Assembly: GCA_018780025.1 (NCBI GenBank)
Contig: JADMKH010000025.1
Location: 1-5,747 of the forward strand
Direction: 5' to 3'
DNA: 5,747 nucleotides
Origin: Thiobacillus sp.
GTDB lineage: Bacteria; Pseudomonadota; Gammaproteobacteria; Burkholderiales; Thiobacillaceae
A program made the translations under genes and the position numbers. The notes under the pieces were generated by a model that was given only the letters and a program-made list of their open reading frames with translations, was not told where the DNA came from and searched no databases. Of this stretch, positions 1 through 5,581 are shown piece after piece (position 1 is the first letter of the stretch; every line of letters starts with the position of its first letter).

Positions 1-379
1 CCAGCACGTCGGCGCTGCCCGAGGTGGACGACACCGAGCGCCCGCCGTGCTTGGCCACGCGCGCGCCGCACGCTGCCGCGACAAACGCTGCCGCAGTGGA
101 AATATTGAAGGTGTGCGCACCATCTCCGCCGGTGCCGCAGGTGTCGACCAGATGCTCCACGCCCGCGAGCGGCACCTTGATCGACAACTCGCGCATGACG
201 GCGGCAGCAGCAGCAACTTCGGTCACGGTCTCGCCCTTCATCCGCAACGCCACCAGAAAACCGGCGATCTGCGCAGGCGTGTATTCGCCGCCCATCAATG
301 CACGCATGGCGGCAAGCATGGTGTCGCGCGGCAGGTCGTGGCGATCGAGCAGCAGGGTGAGGATATCCTTGTACTGCAT
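1..379 (-). CDS. trpD: Anthranilate phosphoribosyltransferase, N-terminal part (cut by window edge)
   Basis: The enzyme transfers the phosphoribosyl group of PRPP to anthranilate, the second step of tryptophan synthesis, in the cytoplasm. Only the first 126 codons are inside the window; the full family length is about 340 residues. I translated this frame by hand. Residues 1-70 form the helical N-terminal part (starts MQYKDILTLLLDRHDL). The PRPP/diphosphate-binding motif GTGGDG is at residues 82-87, followed by FNIST at 91-95 and KHGGRSVSS at 110-118, then SGSAD at 120-124. These are hallmark positions of the TrpD family. The ATG shares its A with the TGA stop of trpG (TGATG), and a GGAG lies 8 bases upstream inside the trpG end, so translational coupling is likely. 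No frameshift or missing key residue is seen. The identity is very secure. Confidence 0.96.
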   Translation of the reverse strand, partial: MQYKDILTLLLDRHDLPRDTMLAAMRALMGGEYTPAQIAGFLVALRMKGETVTEVAAAAAVMRELSIKVPLAGVEHLVDTCGTGGDGAHTFNISTAAAFVAAACGARVAKHGGRSVSSTSGSADVL

Positions 380-948
380 CACACCCGCTCCTTCAGAAAG
401 TTGGCCAGCATGGCGTGGCCGTGTTCGGTGAGGATGGATTCAGGATGGAACTGCACCCCCTCGACCACCAGCGTTTTGTGGCGCACCCCCATGATTTCGC
501 CGTCGTCGGTCCACGCGGTGATCTCCAGGCAGTCCGGCAGCGTTTCGCGCTCGATCACCAGCGAGTGGTAGCGGGTGGCGCGGAAGGGATTGGGCAAGCC
601 CTTGAAGACCCCCGTGTCCAGGTGATGGATCATCGAGGTCTTGCCGTGCATCAACTCCTTGGCACGGATGATCGTGCCGCCAAAGGCCTGGCCGATGCTC
701 TGGTGGCCCAGGCAAACACCGAGGATGGGAATCTTGCCGGAGAATTCCTTGATCAGCGGCACCGATACGCCGGCTTCGTTCGGCGTGCAGGGGCCGGGCG
801 AGACGACGATGTGGTCGGGCTTCAACGCGGCAATGCCGGCGAGGTCGATTTCGTCGTTGCGAATGACTTTGACGTCCTCGCCGAGCTCGCCGAAATACTG
901 CACCAGGTTGTAGGTGAAGCTGTCGTAGTTGTCGATCATCAGCAGCAT
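379..948 (-). CDS. trpG: Anthranilate synthase component II (glutamine amidotransferase subunit)
   Basis: This 189-residue class I glutamine amidotransferase hydrolyses glutamine and delivers ammonia to TrpE, so that chorismate becomes anthranilate. The N-terminus (MLLMIDNYDSFTYNLVQYFG) is typical of TrpG/PabA. The nucleophile is Cys79 in GVCLGHQ (77-83), the oxyanion-loop region SPGPCTPNEAG is at 50-60, and the catalytic His168 and Glu170 lie in FHPES. The length fits a stand-alone subunit of about 190 residues. The start is supported by a strong Shine-Dalgarno GGAGGT about 9 bases upstream, lying inside the last codons of trpE; the trpE stop is only 2 bases from the ATG. The stop overlaps the trpD start. 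The same subunit may also serve PabB in folate synthesis, as in many bacteria with a single TrpG/PabA protein; that cannot be told from this window. Confidence 0.97.
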   Translation of the reverse strand: MLLMIDNYDSFTYNLVQYFGELGEDVKVIRNDEIDLAGIAALKPDHIVVSPGPCTPNEAGVSVPLIKEFSGKIPILGVCLGHQSIGQAFGGTIIRAKELMHGKTSMIHHLDTGVFKGLPNPFRATRYHSLVIERETLPDCLEITAWTDDGEIMGVRHKTLVVEGVQFHPESILTEHGHAMLANFLKERV

Positions 949-950
949 GA

Positions 951-2426
951 TTATTCCACCTCCCCGCCGAACCGCGCCTGCGCCAACTCGGCTGCACGGA
1001 TAACGGCACGGGCTTTATTCAGGGTTTCAATCCATTCATTTTCAGGCACCGAGTCGGCGACGATTCCGGCGCCGGCTTGCGCATACAGCATGCCGTTTTT
1101 GATCACGGCGGTGCGGATGGCGATGGCCAGGTCCATATCGCCATTGAAGCCGAGATAGCCCACTGCACCGGCGTAGATGCCGCGCTTGCTCGGTTCGAGT
1201 TCGTCGATGATTTCCATCGCCCGCACCTTGGGTGCGCCCGAAACGGTACCTGCCGGAAAACTCGCGCGCAGCACGTCGAGCGCGGAAAGCCCCGGTTTCA
1301 GCTTGCCTTCGACGTTGGAAACAATGTGCATGACGTGCGAATAGCGCTCGACCAGCATGTGCTCGGTGACCTTGACGCTGCCGGTGACGGCGACGCGCCC
1401 GGTGTCGTTGCGCCCCAGATCCAGCAGTTGCAGATGCTCGGCGCATTCCTTGGGATCGGCCAGCAACTCCTCGCCCAGACGCTGATCGTCCTCGCGCGTC
1501 AATCCGCGCGGACGGGTGCCGGCGATGGGACGCAGGGTGACGGTATCGCCTTCCAGCCGCACCAGAATTTCGGGCGACGAACCGACGATGTGGAATCCGC
1601 CAAGGTCGTAATAAAACATGTAGGGCGACGGATTGAGGCTGCGCAGTGCGCGATACAGCGACAGCGGCGACGCCGCAAACGGTCGCGCCATGCGCTGGGA
1701 AATCACCACCTGCATCACGTCGCCTGCTGCGATGTAATCCTTGGCCTTTTGCACGGCAGCCTTGAATTCGGCCTCACCAAACTCGGAGGTCGGCTCGGCC
1801 GTGTCGGCAACCGGCTCAACCGGCAGCGTCACCGGCGCGCGCAGTTGCTCGGCCAGCGCCTGCAAGCGCAAATGTCCCAGCGCATAGGCATCCTGCTGCA
1901 TCGGGTCGGCGTGCGTAATGAGATAAAGCTTGCCGGCCAGGTTGTCGAACACCGCCAGTTCTTCGGTCAACATCAACAGGATGTCCGGCGTGTGCAGCAC
2001 GTCATCCTTATGTTTGTCGGCCAAACGCTTTTCAATGTAGCGAATGGTGTCGTAGCCGAAATAGCCGGCCAGCCCGCCGGTAAATCGCGGCAACCCGGCG
2101 ACCGGCGCGGCCTTGAAGCGCGCCTGGAACTCGGCAATGAAAGCCAGCGGATCGGGCAGGTTGTATTCCTCAACCACCTTGCCATCGGTTTCTACCGTCA
2201 GCAGATGCGCGCGCACTCTTAATACGGTGCGTGCCGGTAGGCCGATAAAGGAATAGCGGCCGAAGCGTTCGCCGCCCACCACCGATTCAAGCAGGTAGGT
2301 ATAGGGCACGTTGGCGAGTTTGAGATACACCGACAACGGCGTTTCCAGATCGCCGGGCAGTTCGTGCACCAGCGGAATCCGGTTGAATCCCTGTCGGGCA
2401 AGGTCAAAAAAATCTTGTTCGGTCAT
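951..2426 (-). CDS. trpE: Anthranilate synthase component I
   Basis: This 491-residue protein is the chorismate-converting subunit of anthranilate synthase and works with TrpG. The N-terminal domain holds LLES (45-48), the position of the tryptophan feedback site in studied TrpE proteins, followed by GGERFGRYSFIG (51-62), so allosteric inhibition by Trp is expected. The C-terminal chorismate-binding domain shows SSPEILVR (283-290), PIAGTRPRG (300-308), DLGRND (336-341), GTVSGAPKVRAMEIIDELE (393-411) and the end block QAGAGIVADSVPENEW (450-465). GTVSGAPK and the PENEW-type ending are characteristic of TrpE. PabB is the main paralogue to exclude; the adjacent trpG and trpD and the LLES site favour TrpE. 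The ATG is preceded by GGAG with 5 bases between. The upstream 94-base spacer carries possible attenuation elements, described separately. Confidence 0.97.
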   Translation of the reverse strand: MTEQDFFDLARQGFNRIPLVHELPGDLETPLSVYLKLANVPYTYLLESVVGGERFGRYSFIGLPARTVLRVRAHLLTVETDGKVVEEYNLPDPLAFIAEFQARFKAAPVAGLPRFTGGLAGYFGYDTIRYIEKRLADKHKDDVLHTPDILLMLTEELAVFDNLAGKLYLITHADPMQQDAYALGHLRLQALAEQLRAPVTLPVEPVADTAEPTSEFGEAEFKAAVQKAKDYIAAGDVMQVVISQRMARPFAASPLSLYRALRSLNPSPYMFYYDLGGFHIVGSSPEILVRLEGDTVTLRPIAGTRPRGLTREDDQRLGEELLADPKECAEHLQLLDLGRNDTGRVAVTGSVKVTEHMLVERYSHVMHIVSNVEGKLKPGLSALDVLRASFPAGTVSGAPKVRAMEIIDELEPSKRGIYAGAVGYLGFNGDMDLAIAIRTAVIKNGMLYAQAGAGIVADSVPENEWIETLNKARAVIRAAELAQARFGGEVE

Positions 2427-2433
2427 GATGACT

Positions 2434-2508
2434 CCGTGAAAAAGTGAAAGGCGAAAAATGAAACGTGGAAAAACGCGTTTCAGTCACACCATCGCTTGAA
2501 TTTCACGG
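2434..2508 (-). promoter_or_regulatory. Inverted repeat in the trpE leader reaching the trpE Shine-Dalgarno sequence
   Basis: In minus-strand RNA, CCGUGAAA (2508-2501) is exactly complementary to UUUCACGG (2441-2434). The second arm includes the first two G of the trpE ribosome-binding GGAG (2435-2432). If formed, this 8-base helix would enclose the smaller leader hairpin and partly hide the trpE ribosome-binding site. The first arm lies inside codons of the putative leader reading frame, so a translating ribosome would open it. The complementarity is directly seen; any regulatory role is inference, and an 8-base match within a 94-base spacer could arise by chance. Confidence 0.25.
2454..2482 (-). 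terminator. Attenuator-like hairpin plus T-run ahead of trpE
   Basis: On the minus strand TGAAACG (2482-2476) pairs perfectly with CGTTTCA (2465-2459) across a 10-base loop, and the stem is followed directly by TTTTT (2458-2454). The stem is only 7 bp and has just three G-C pairs, so it is a weak terminator by itself. Its place between gph and trpE, after a tiny reading frame with a Trp codon, fits an attenuator for the trp genes. Pseudomonas trpE genes are known to be controlled by leader-peptide attenuation, but here this is inference. Confidence 0.35.
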
Positions 2509-2518
2509 GCATCTCCAT
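2480..2518 (-). CDS. Possible trp leader peptide (12 codons, one Trp)
   Basis: A short frame starts 2 bases after the gph stop and reads MEMPVKFKRWCD. It has one Trp codon (2491-2489), and its TGA stop forms the first three bases of the following hairpin stem. Three starts are possible: the ATG at 2518, the ATG at 2512, or the GTG at 2506; the last has a GGAG 6 bases upstream, giving MKFKRWCD. Position and geometry resemble a trpL leader. Against this, classic leaders carry two or more adjacent Trp codons, and no clear antiterminator partner was found. Treat it as a candidate only. Confidence 0.22.
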   Translation of the reverse strand: MEMPVKFKRWCD

Positions 2519-2520
2519 GA

Positions 2521-3204
2521 TCAGTTCGCCTTGCAGACGAGTTTGCTCGCCTCGACCAGACTGGGCACCACTGCATCCAGATCAAGCTCACTCACCGGAC
2601 GCCCACGGTTGTATCCATAGGGCACACAGAACACGGGGGAACCCGCCGCACGTGCGGCCTGGGTGTCGTTGAGCGAATCGCCAATCAGCAACAATTCGGC
2701 CGGTTTTACCTTGAACACTTCGCAGGCGTGCAGCAAGGGCAGCGGATCGGGCTTGCGCTTGGGCAGCGAATCACCGGACAGGATCAGTTCGAAATAATCG
2801 AACAGGCCGGTGTCCTTCAACAGCGGATGCGTGAACGCTGCCGCCTTGTTGGTGATACAGGCCACATGCACGCCCATCGCCTTAAAGGCATCGAGACCTT
2901 CGACCACGCCGGCGAACGGACGCGAATGCAGCGACACGTGTTCGCCGTAATGCTTTTGATACAGGGCGATGGCTTGCTCGAACAGCATGGCATCGGGCTC
3001 GGCATCCATCTCGCCGGTGAGCACGCGCTTGACCAGACGAGAGACGCCATTACCAATATAGGTGGAAATGGTCTCCAACGACGGGCAGGGCTTGCCCAGG
3101 TCGGCCATCATCAGCTCGGCTGCGTGAGCCAGATCGGGTGCGGTATGGAGCAGGGTACCGTCAAGGTCGATGACAACGGCTTTAATGGGAAGCGGGAAAT
3201 TCAT
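2521..3204 (-). CDS. gph: Phosphoglycolate phosphatase (HAD superfamily)
   Basis: This 227-residue protein is a HAD hydrolase expected to dephosphorylate 2-phosphoglycolate to glycolate, which removes a product of oxygenase activity or DNA-end repair. Motif I is DLDGTL with the nucleophile Asp13 and the acid/base Asp15. A helical cap lies at about residues 20-100. Motif II is TNK with Thr118, motif III Lys is in KRKPDP (149-154), and motif IV is GDSLND (175-180), giving the Mg2+-binding aspartates. The length is normal for Gph. It lies 85 bases after rpe in the same direction and 94 bases before trpE, an rpe-gph-trpE order I recall from many beta- and gammaproteobacteria. The ATG has no good Shine-Dalgarno sequence (CACTGAAAAATA precedes it), so initiation may be weak. 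Substrate specificity within the HAD family is inferred from similarity of motifs and from context. Confidence 0.92.
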   Translation of the reverse strand: MNFPLPIKAVVIDLDGTLLHTAPDLAHAAELMMADLGKPCPSLETISTYIGNGVSRLVKRVLTGEMDAEPDAMLFEQAIALYQKHYGEHVSLHSRPFAGVVEGLDAFKAMGVHVACITNKAAAFTHPLLKDTGLFDYFELILSGDSLPKRKPDPLPLLHACEVFKVKPAELLLIGDSLNDTQAARAAGSPVFCVPYGYNRGRPVSELDLDAVVPSLVEASKLVCKAN

Positions 3205-3251
3205 TATTTTTCAGTGTTGTTTCGTTAAGCGGTAAACGGCTTCAGTTCAAC

Positions 3252-3283
3252 ATGCGGCGCGAGGGAATCCCCGCACCGCGCAT
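3252..3283 (-). repeat. GC-rich imperfect hairpin between rpe and gph
   Basis: The 32-base stretch folds on itself: ATGCG at one end pairs with CGCAT at the other, and the interior pairs further (GTG with a wobble, then GGGG with TCCC) around two mismatch sites. It sits 6 bases past the rpe stop. No T-run follows in the minus direction, so it is not an obvious terminator; it could be an mRNA-stabilising or processing stem. The pairing is seen; the role is unknown. Confidence 0.35.
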
Positions 3284-3289
3284 CAATTT

Positions 3290-3973
3290 TCAGACCTTGG
3301 CCAGTTCAGCGCGCATCGCGGCGATGACGCTGTTGTAACGCTGCGGATCGCTGTCCTTGGCGGCGCCGAAAATAGCCGAGCCGGCAACAAACGTATCCAC
3401 GCCAGCACGTGCCACTTCGGCAATGTTGGCGGGGCCGACGCCGCCGTCGATCTCGATGTTCACCTTGAGACCGCGGTCATCGATCATCTTGCGCACTGCG
3501 CGCGCTTTATCGAGCACGTAGGGGATGAACTTCTGGCCGCCAAAGCCGGGGTTGACCGACATCAGCAGCACCATGTCGATCTTGTCCAGCGTGTATTCCA
3601 GCACATCGAGCGGCGTGGCCGGGTTGAACACCAGGCCGGCCTTGCAGCCGTTTTCCTTGATCAGGCCGATAGTACGATCAACGTGCTCGGAGGCTTCCGG
3701 GTGAAAGGTGATGTAGGTCGCGCCCGCCTTGGCGAAATCGGGAATGATGCGGTCGACCGGCTTCACCATCAGGTGCACGTCGATCGGCGCGGTCACGCCG
3801 TGCTTGCGCAAGGCTTCGCACACCAGCGGGCCGATGGTGAGGTTGGGCACGTAATGGTTGTCCATCACGTCGAAGTGAACGATGTCGGCGCCGGCGGCAA
3901 GCACCAGATCGACTTCTTCGCCCAATTTGGCAAAATTGGCGGACAGAATGGACGGGGCGATGCGATACGTCAT
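3290..3973 (-). CDS. rpe: Ribulose-phosphate 3-epimerase
   Basis: This 227-residue TIM-barrel enzyme interconverts ribulose 5-phosphate and xylulose 5-phosphate in the pentose phosphate pathway, and in the Calvin cycle where present. Visible motifs: IAPSILSANF (5-14) with the conserved Ser8; HFDVMDNHYVPN (33-44) with metal ligands His33 and the catalytic Asp35; DVHLMV (65-70) with His67; MSVNPGFGGQKFI (138-150), the phosphate-gripping loop; and EIDGGV (174-179) with the second catalytic Asp176; then AGSAIFG (197-203). All four metal ligands expected for the family are present and the length is standard. The ATG has GGAG 6 bases upstream. It is the first gene of the minus-strand run that continues to gph and the trp genes, and it is divergent from apaG. 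Confidence 0.97.
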   Translation of the reverse strand: MTYRIAPSILSANFAKLGEEVDLVLAAGADIVHFDVMDNHYVPNLTIGPLVCEALRKHGVTAPIDVHLMVKPVDRIIPDFAKAGATYITFHPEASEHVDRTIGLIKENGCKAGLVFNPATPLDVLEYTLDKIDMVLLMSVNPGFGGQKFIPYVLDKARAVRKMIDDRGLKVNIEIDGGVGPANIAEVARAGVDTFVAGSAIFGAAKDSDPQRYNSVIAAMRAELAKV

Positions 3974-4068
3974 GTGAAGCTCCGGGATTTTGAGGAAACC
4001 CCGGCATTTTAGCAGCCCGTTGCGTCATTGCGTTACACTCAGCGCATTCCATTCCGACGAGCAATCCC
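3974..4068. promoter_or_regulatory. Divergent rpe/apaG intergenic region with possible promoters
   Basis: These 95 bases separate the divergent rpe and apaG starts and must carry both promoters if each gene has its own. On the minus strand TAAAAT (4011-4006) is a possible -10 for rpe, but no convincing -35 is found at the usual distance. On the plus strand TACACT (4034-4039) is a possible -10 for apaG, also without a clear -35. A 5-bp inverted repeat (CCGGG at 3982-3986 with CCCGG at 4000-4004) would fold in the rpe leader and take up two G of its Shine-Dalgarno sequence. All site calls are tentative. Confidence 0.35.
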
Positions 4069-4452
4069 GTGGCAGAAGGCACCAAATATCACATCAGCAT
4101 CACCGTCAACACGGCGTATCTGGCCGAACAGAGTGACCCCGCGTCCGATCGTTACGTGTTTGCCTACACTATTTCCATTGCCAACACGGGCACCGTGGCC
4201 GCGCAGCTGATCTCGCGCCACTGGGTCATCACCGACGCGGAAAACATCACGCAGGAAGTCAAAGGGCTGGGCGTGGTGGGTGAGCAGCCGCTGCTGCAGC
4301 CGGGTGAAAGTTTCGAATACACCAGCGGCACCGCGATGGCGACGCCGGTCGGCACCATGCATGGCAGCTATCAGATGGTGGCAGAAGACGGCATCAAGTT
4401 CGAGGCCGAAATCCCCAAGTTCACGCTTTCGATGCCCAGGGTTTTGCATTAA
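4069..4452 (+). CDS. apaG: ApaG protein (ApaG/DUF525 domain)
   Basis: This 127-residue protein is a single ApaG domain, a small immunoglobulin/fibronectin-like beta sandwich found in many proteobacteria (also as the C-terminal domain of some F-box proteins). Its exact biochemical role is not settled; in enterobacteria the gene lies near apaH, but no apaH is present here. Family features: YVFAYTISIANTG (29-41), ISRHWVITDA (48-57), the glycine motif GLGVVGEQP (66-74), PGESFEYTSG (78-87), TPVGTMHGSYQMVAEDG (92-108) and the ending LSMPRVLH (120-127). The GTG at 4069 is chosen because it gives the normal family length and no better start is visible; only a weak GACGAG lies 7 bases upstream. It runs convergent with the rhodanese gene and has no clear plus-strand terminator of its own. 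Confidence 0.95.
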   Translation: MAEGTKYHISITVNTAYLAEQSDPASDRYVFAYTISIANTGTVAAQLISRHWVITDAENITQEVKGLGVVGEQPLLQPGESFEYTSGTAMATPVGTMHGSYQMVAEDGIKFEAEIPKFTLSMPRVLH

Positions 4453-4491
4453 ACCCATCGTTCTTCATCAAGGCCGTCGCACCTTGTAAAT

Positions 4492-4515
4492 AAAAAAACC
4501 CCGCCTGAGGCGGGG
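4492..4515 (-). terminator. Strong intrinsic terminator for the rhodanese gene
   Basis: Reading the minus strand, CCCCGCC (4515-4509) pairs perfectly with GGCGGGG (4505-4499) around a 3-base loop, and seven T follow at once (4498-4492), then ATTT. This is a textbook rho-independent terminator 19 bases past the stop of the minus-strand gene. On the plus strand the T-run is missing (CTGGCGG follows the stem), so it is not expected to end apaG transcripts efficiently. Confidence 0.93.
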
Positions 4516-4534
4516 CTGGCGGCGGCGGCCAGGT

Positions 4535-5260
4535 TCAATCGATCATTTTGTAGAGTTCGGCCATTGGCTTGTAGATCAGCGGCGGCAGCAGGCGGGTGTC
4601 ATACGGCAGCGCCTGGTGATTACGCCAGCCACTCTTGTCCTCGTCAGTCAATTTGCCGTCATGATCAAGATCGACCGGCTTTACCAGAATGCCGCCATCA
4701 GCCTGCACTTTGGGTGCCGTCAAATTGATGCCCACGAACCCCTCCCAGATGTTGCGCACGTTGGTGTAGCCGGCGTCGGTCAAGACGTTGGCCGCCCACA
4801 CGCTACGTACGCCGGTGCGGCAAAGCGTGTAGATCGGGGTATCCGGGTTCGGAACGACCGACTTGACATAGTTCACGAAGTCGTCGTTATTCTGCGCAAT
4901 CTGGCTCGTGCTCTTCTTGCAGGCACCATCAACCGTACGGCCCGAGGCATCGCAATACTGATAAATGTAGGGATACGGTACGTTGTAGGCATGCTCGGGA
5001 TGACCTGCCTTGTACTCCGAGGTGCTGCGCACGTCGAGGATCACGGGTTGCTGCGAAGGATTGCCCCACTTACCGCGCGTGGCCACCGTGTCTGCGAAGG
5101 CGCGGGCTGGGCTGATTTCCGAATGGTAATAGCCGCAAAGGCCCGACCGGTTTTCATAAAACGGGCACGGTGGCTCGTCAGCCTGGGCTGCAGGGGCGAA
5201 AATGGCGGTGAGCGCAGGAATGGTCAGCGCAAAAAAGGTCGGCTTGATCAAAATCTTCAT
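4535..5260 (-). CDS. Exported rhodanese-like protein with an EF-hand-like calcium loop
   Basis: This 241-residue protein starts with a Sec signal peptide: Lys at 2 and 6, a hydrophobic stretch at about 9-22, and a likely cut after AQA (25-27). It should act in the periplasm. The rhodanese domain (about 50-180) has PVILDVRSTSEY (72-83) and the active-site loop CRTGVRS with Cys147 as the putative sulfur-carrying residue, then AGYTNVRNIWEGF (163-175). Cys32, Cys42, Cys103 and Cys114 could form disulfides. Residues 197-208 (DLDHDGKLTDED) match a canonical EF-hand loop, with Asp at 1, 3, 5 and 12 and Gly at 6. The C-terminus is rich in Tyr, Leu and Pro. The start has an excellent AAGGAG 6 bases upstream, and a strong terminator follows the stop. 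The sulfur donor and acceptor are unknown; a catalytic sulfurtransferase, a sulfide/thiosulfate-handling protein or a redox sensor are all possible. Confidence 0.9.
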   Translation of the reverse strand: MKILIKPTFFALTIPALTAIFAPAAQADEPPCPFYENRSGLCGYYHSEISPARAFADTVATRGKWGNPSQQPVILDVRSTSEYKAGHPEHAYNVPYPYIYQYCDASGRTVDGACKKSTSQIAQNNDDFVNYVKSVVPNPDTPIYTLCRTGVRSVWAANVLTDAGYTNVRNIWEGFVGINLTAPKVQADGGILVKPVDLDHDGKLTDEDKSGWRNHQALPYDTRLLPPLIYKPMAELYKMID

Positions 5261-5428
5261 GTTGTCTCCTTGTGGTTTTAATTTATTAAAGTTTTGCCTC
5301 CCTAAACCGTATATATCGGGTTTATCGTTTGGCTAAATAAATATTAGTTAACAAACAAGGACACGCAACAAGTTTTGTTGGATTGAAACGCAGACCAAGC
5401 TCGATCCCATGTTCCGCTTCACCCTAAT
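5261..5428 (-). promoter_or_regulatory. AT-rich upstream region of the rhodanese gene, with inverted repeat
   Basis: This 168-base spacer is clearly more AT-rich than the coding DNA around it, mainly at 5270-5360. It contains the Shine-Dalgarno AAGGAG just before the rhodanese start. An inverted repeat TAAACC (5303-5308) and GGTTTA (5319-5324) brackets TATATA, which could be a -10 element within an operator. A second hairpin-like repeat is CAACAA (5366-5371) with TTGTTG (5375-5380). No consensus -35/-10 pair is convincing, and no coding frame or RNA gene is recognised. Confidence 0.35.
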
Positions 5429-5521
5429 TCACTTCTTCATCGTCCACCACACGATGAAAATGAACAGTCCCAACGCAATTCCCGCCTCCAGCAACAACCA
5501 TTCCAGCCCCTGACTTTCCAT
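5429..5521 (-). CDS. Small single-span membrane protein (30 residues), unknown function
   Basis: Reading from ATG 5521 to TGA 5431-5429 gives a 30-residue peptide with a short N-terminus (MESQGLEW), a hydrophobic stretch at about residues 9-26 (ending GLFIFIVWW) and a basic tail TMKK. This is a typical one-helix membrane microprotein; the C-terminal Lys29-Lys30 suggests the C-terminus lies in the cytoplasm. One Glu (12) interrupts the hydrophobic start, and there are three Trp (8, 25, 26). GGAGAG lies 9 bases upstream, a usable though slightly distant ribosome-binding site. It points the same way as the rhodanese gene 168 bases further on and is divergent from the lipoprotein gene. I do not recognise the family. 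The hydrophobic run followed by lysines is the main evidence that this frame is real. Confidence 0.6.
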   Translation of the reverse strand: MESQGLEWLLLEAGIALGLFIFIVWWTMKK

Positions 5522-5581
5522 TAACGTGTGCTCTCCATTGTTATACTCGACGGGTGTTTTTGATCTGAGCCATATTCACCT
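5522..5581. promoter_or_regulatory. Divergent intergenic region between the microprotein and lipoprotein genes
   Basis: These 60 bases must hold the start signals for two genes that point apart. TATACT (5542-5547, plus) and TATAAC (5545-5540, minus) overlap and could each act as a -10, but neither has a recognisable -35 at 16-18 bases. An in-frame TGA at 5561-5563 limits how far upstream the lipoprotein can start. The minus strand also contains a 5-codon frame whose TAA overlaps the microprotein ATG. Confidence 0.3.

Noticed and set aside
415..1158. Plus-strand open frame opposite trpG and the end of trpE
   Set aside because: Antisense shadow of two secure genes, with no domain or ribosome-binding evidence.
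1077..2222. Long plus-strand open frame (381 codons) opposite trpE
   Set aside because: It lies wholly antisense to a well-conserved trpE, and its composition (many Arg, His, Gln, Gly, Val) is that of a shadow frame in GC-rich DNA; no motif is recognised.
4039..4458. Minus-strand frame of 139 codons opposite apaG
   Set aside because: Covers apaG exactly in antisense; apaG has full-length family similarity, so this is a shadow.
4499..4515. The same GC hairpin as a terminator for apaG (plus strand)
   Set aside because: No T-run follows on the plus strand, so bidirectional action is not supported.
4616..5281. Plus-strand frame of 221 codons opposite the rhodanese gene
   Set aside because: Antisense to a gene with a clear signal peptide, catalytic loop, Shine-Dalgarno sequence and terminator; no recognisable protein features.
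5366..5380. CAACAA/TTGTTG hairpin as a terminator after the microprotein gene
   Set aside because: The stem is short and A-T rich and no T-run follows in the minus direction.
5521..5538. Five-codon frame (MESTR) just ahead of the microprotein, with its TAA overlapping the microprotein ATG
   Set aside because: Too short to judge; the GGAGAG inside it serves better as the microprotein ribosome-binding site.
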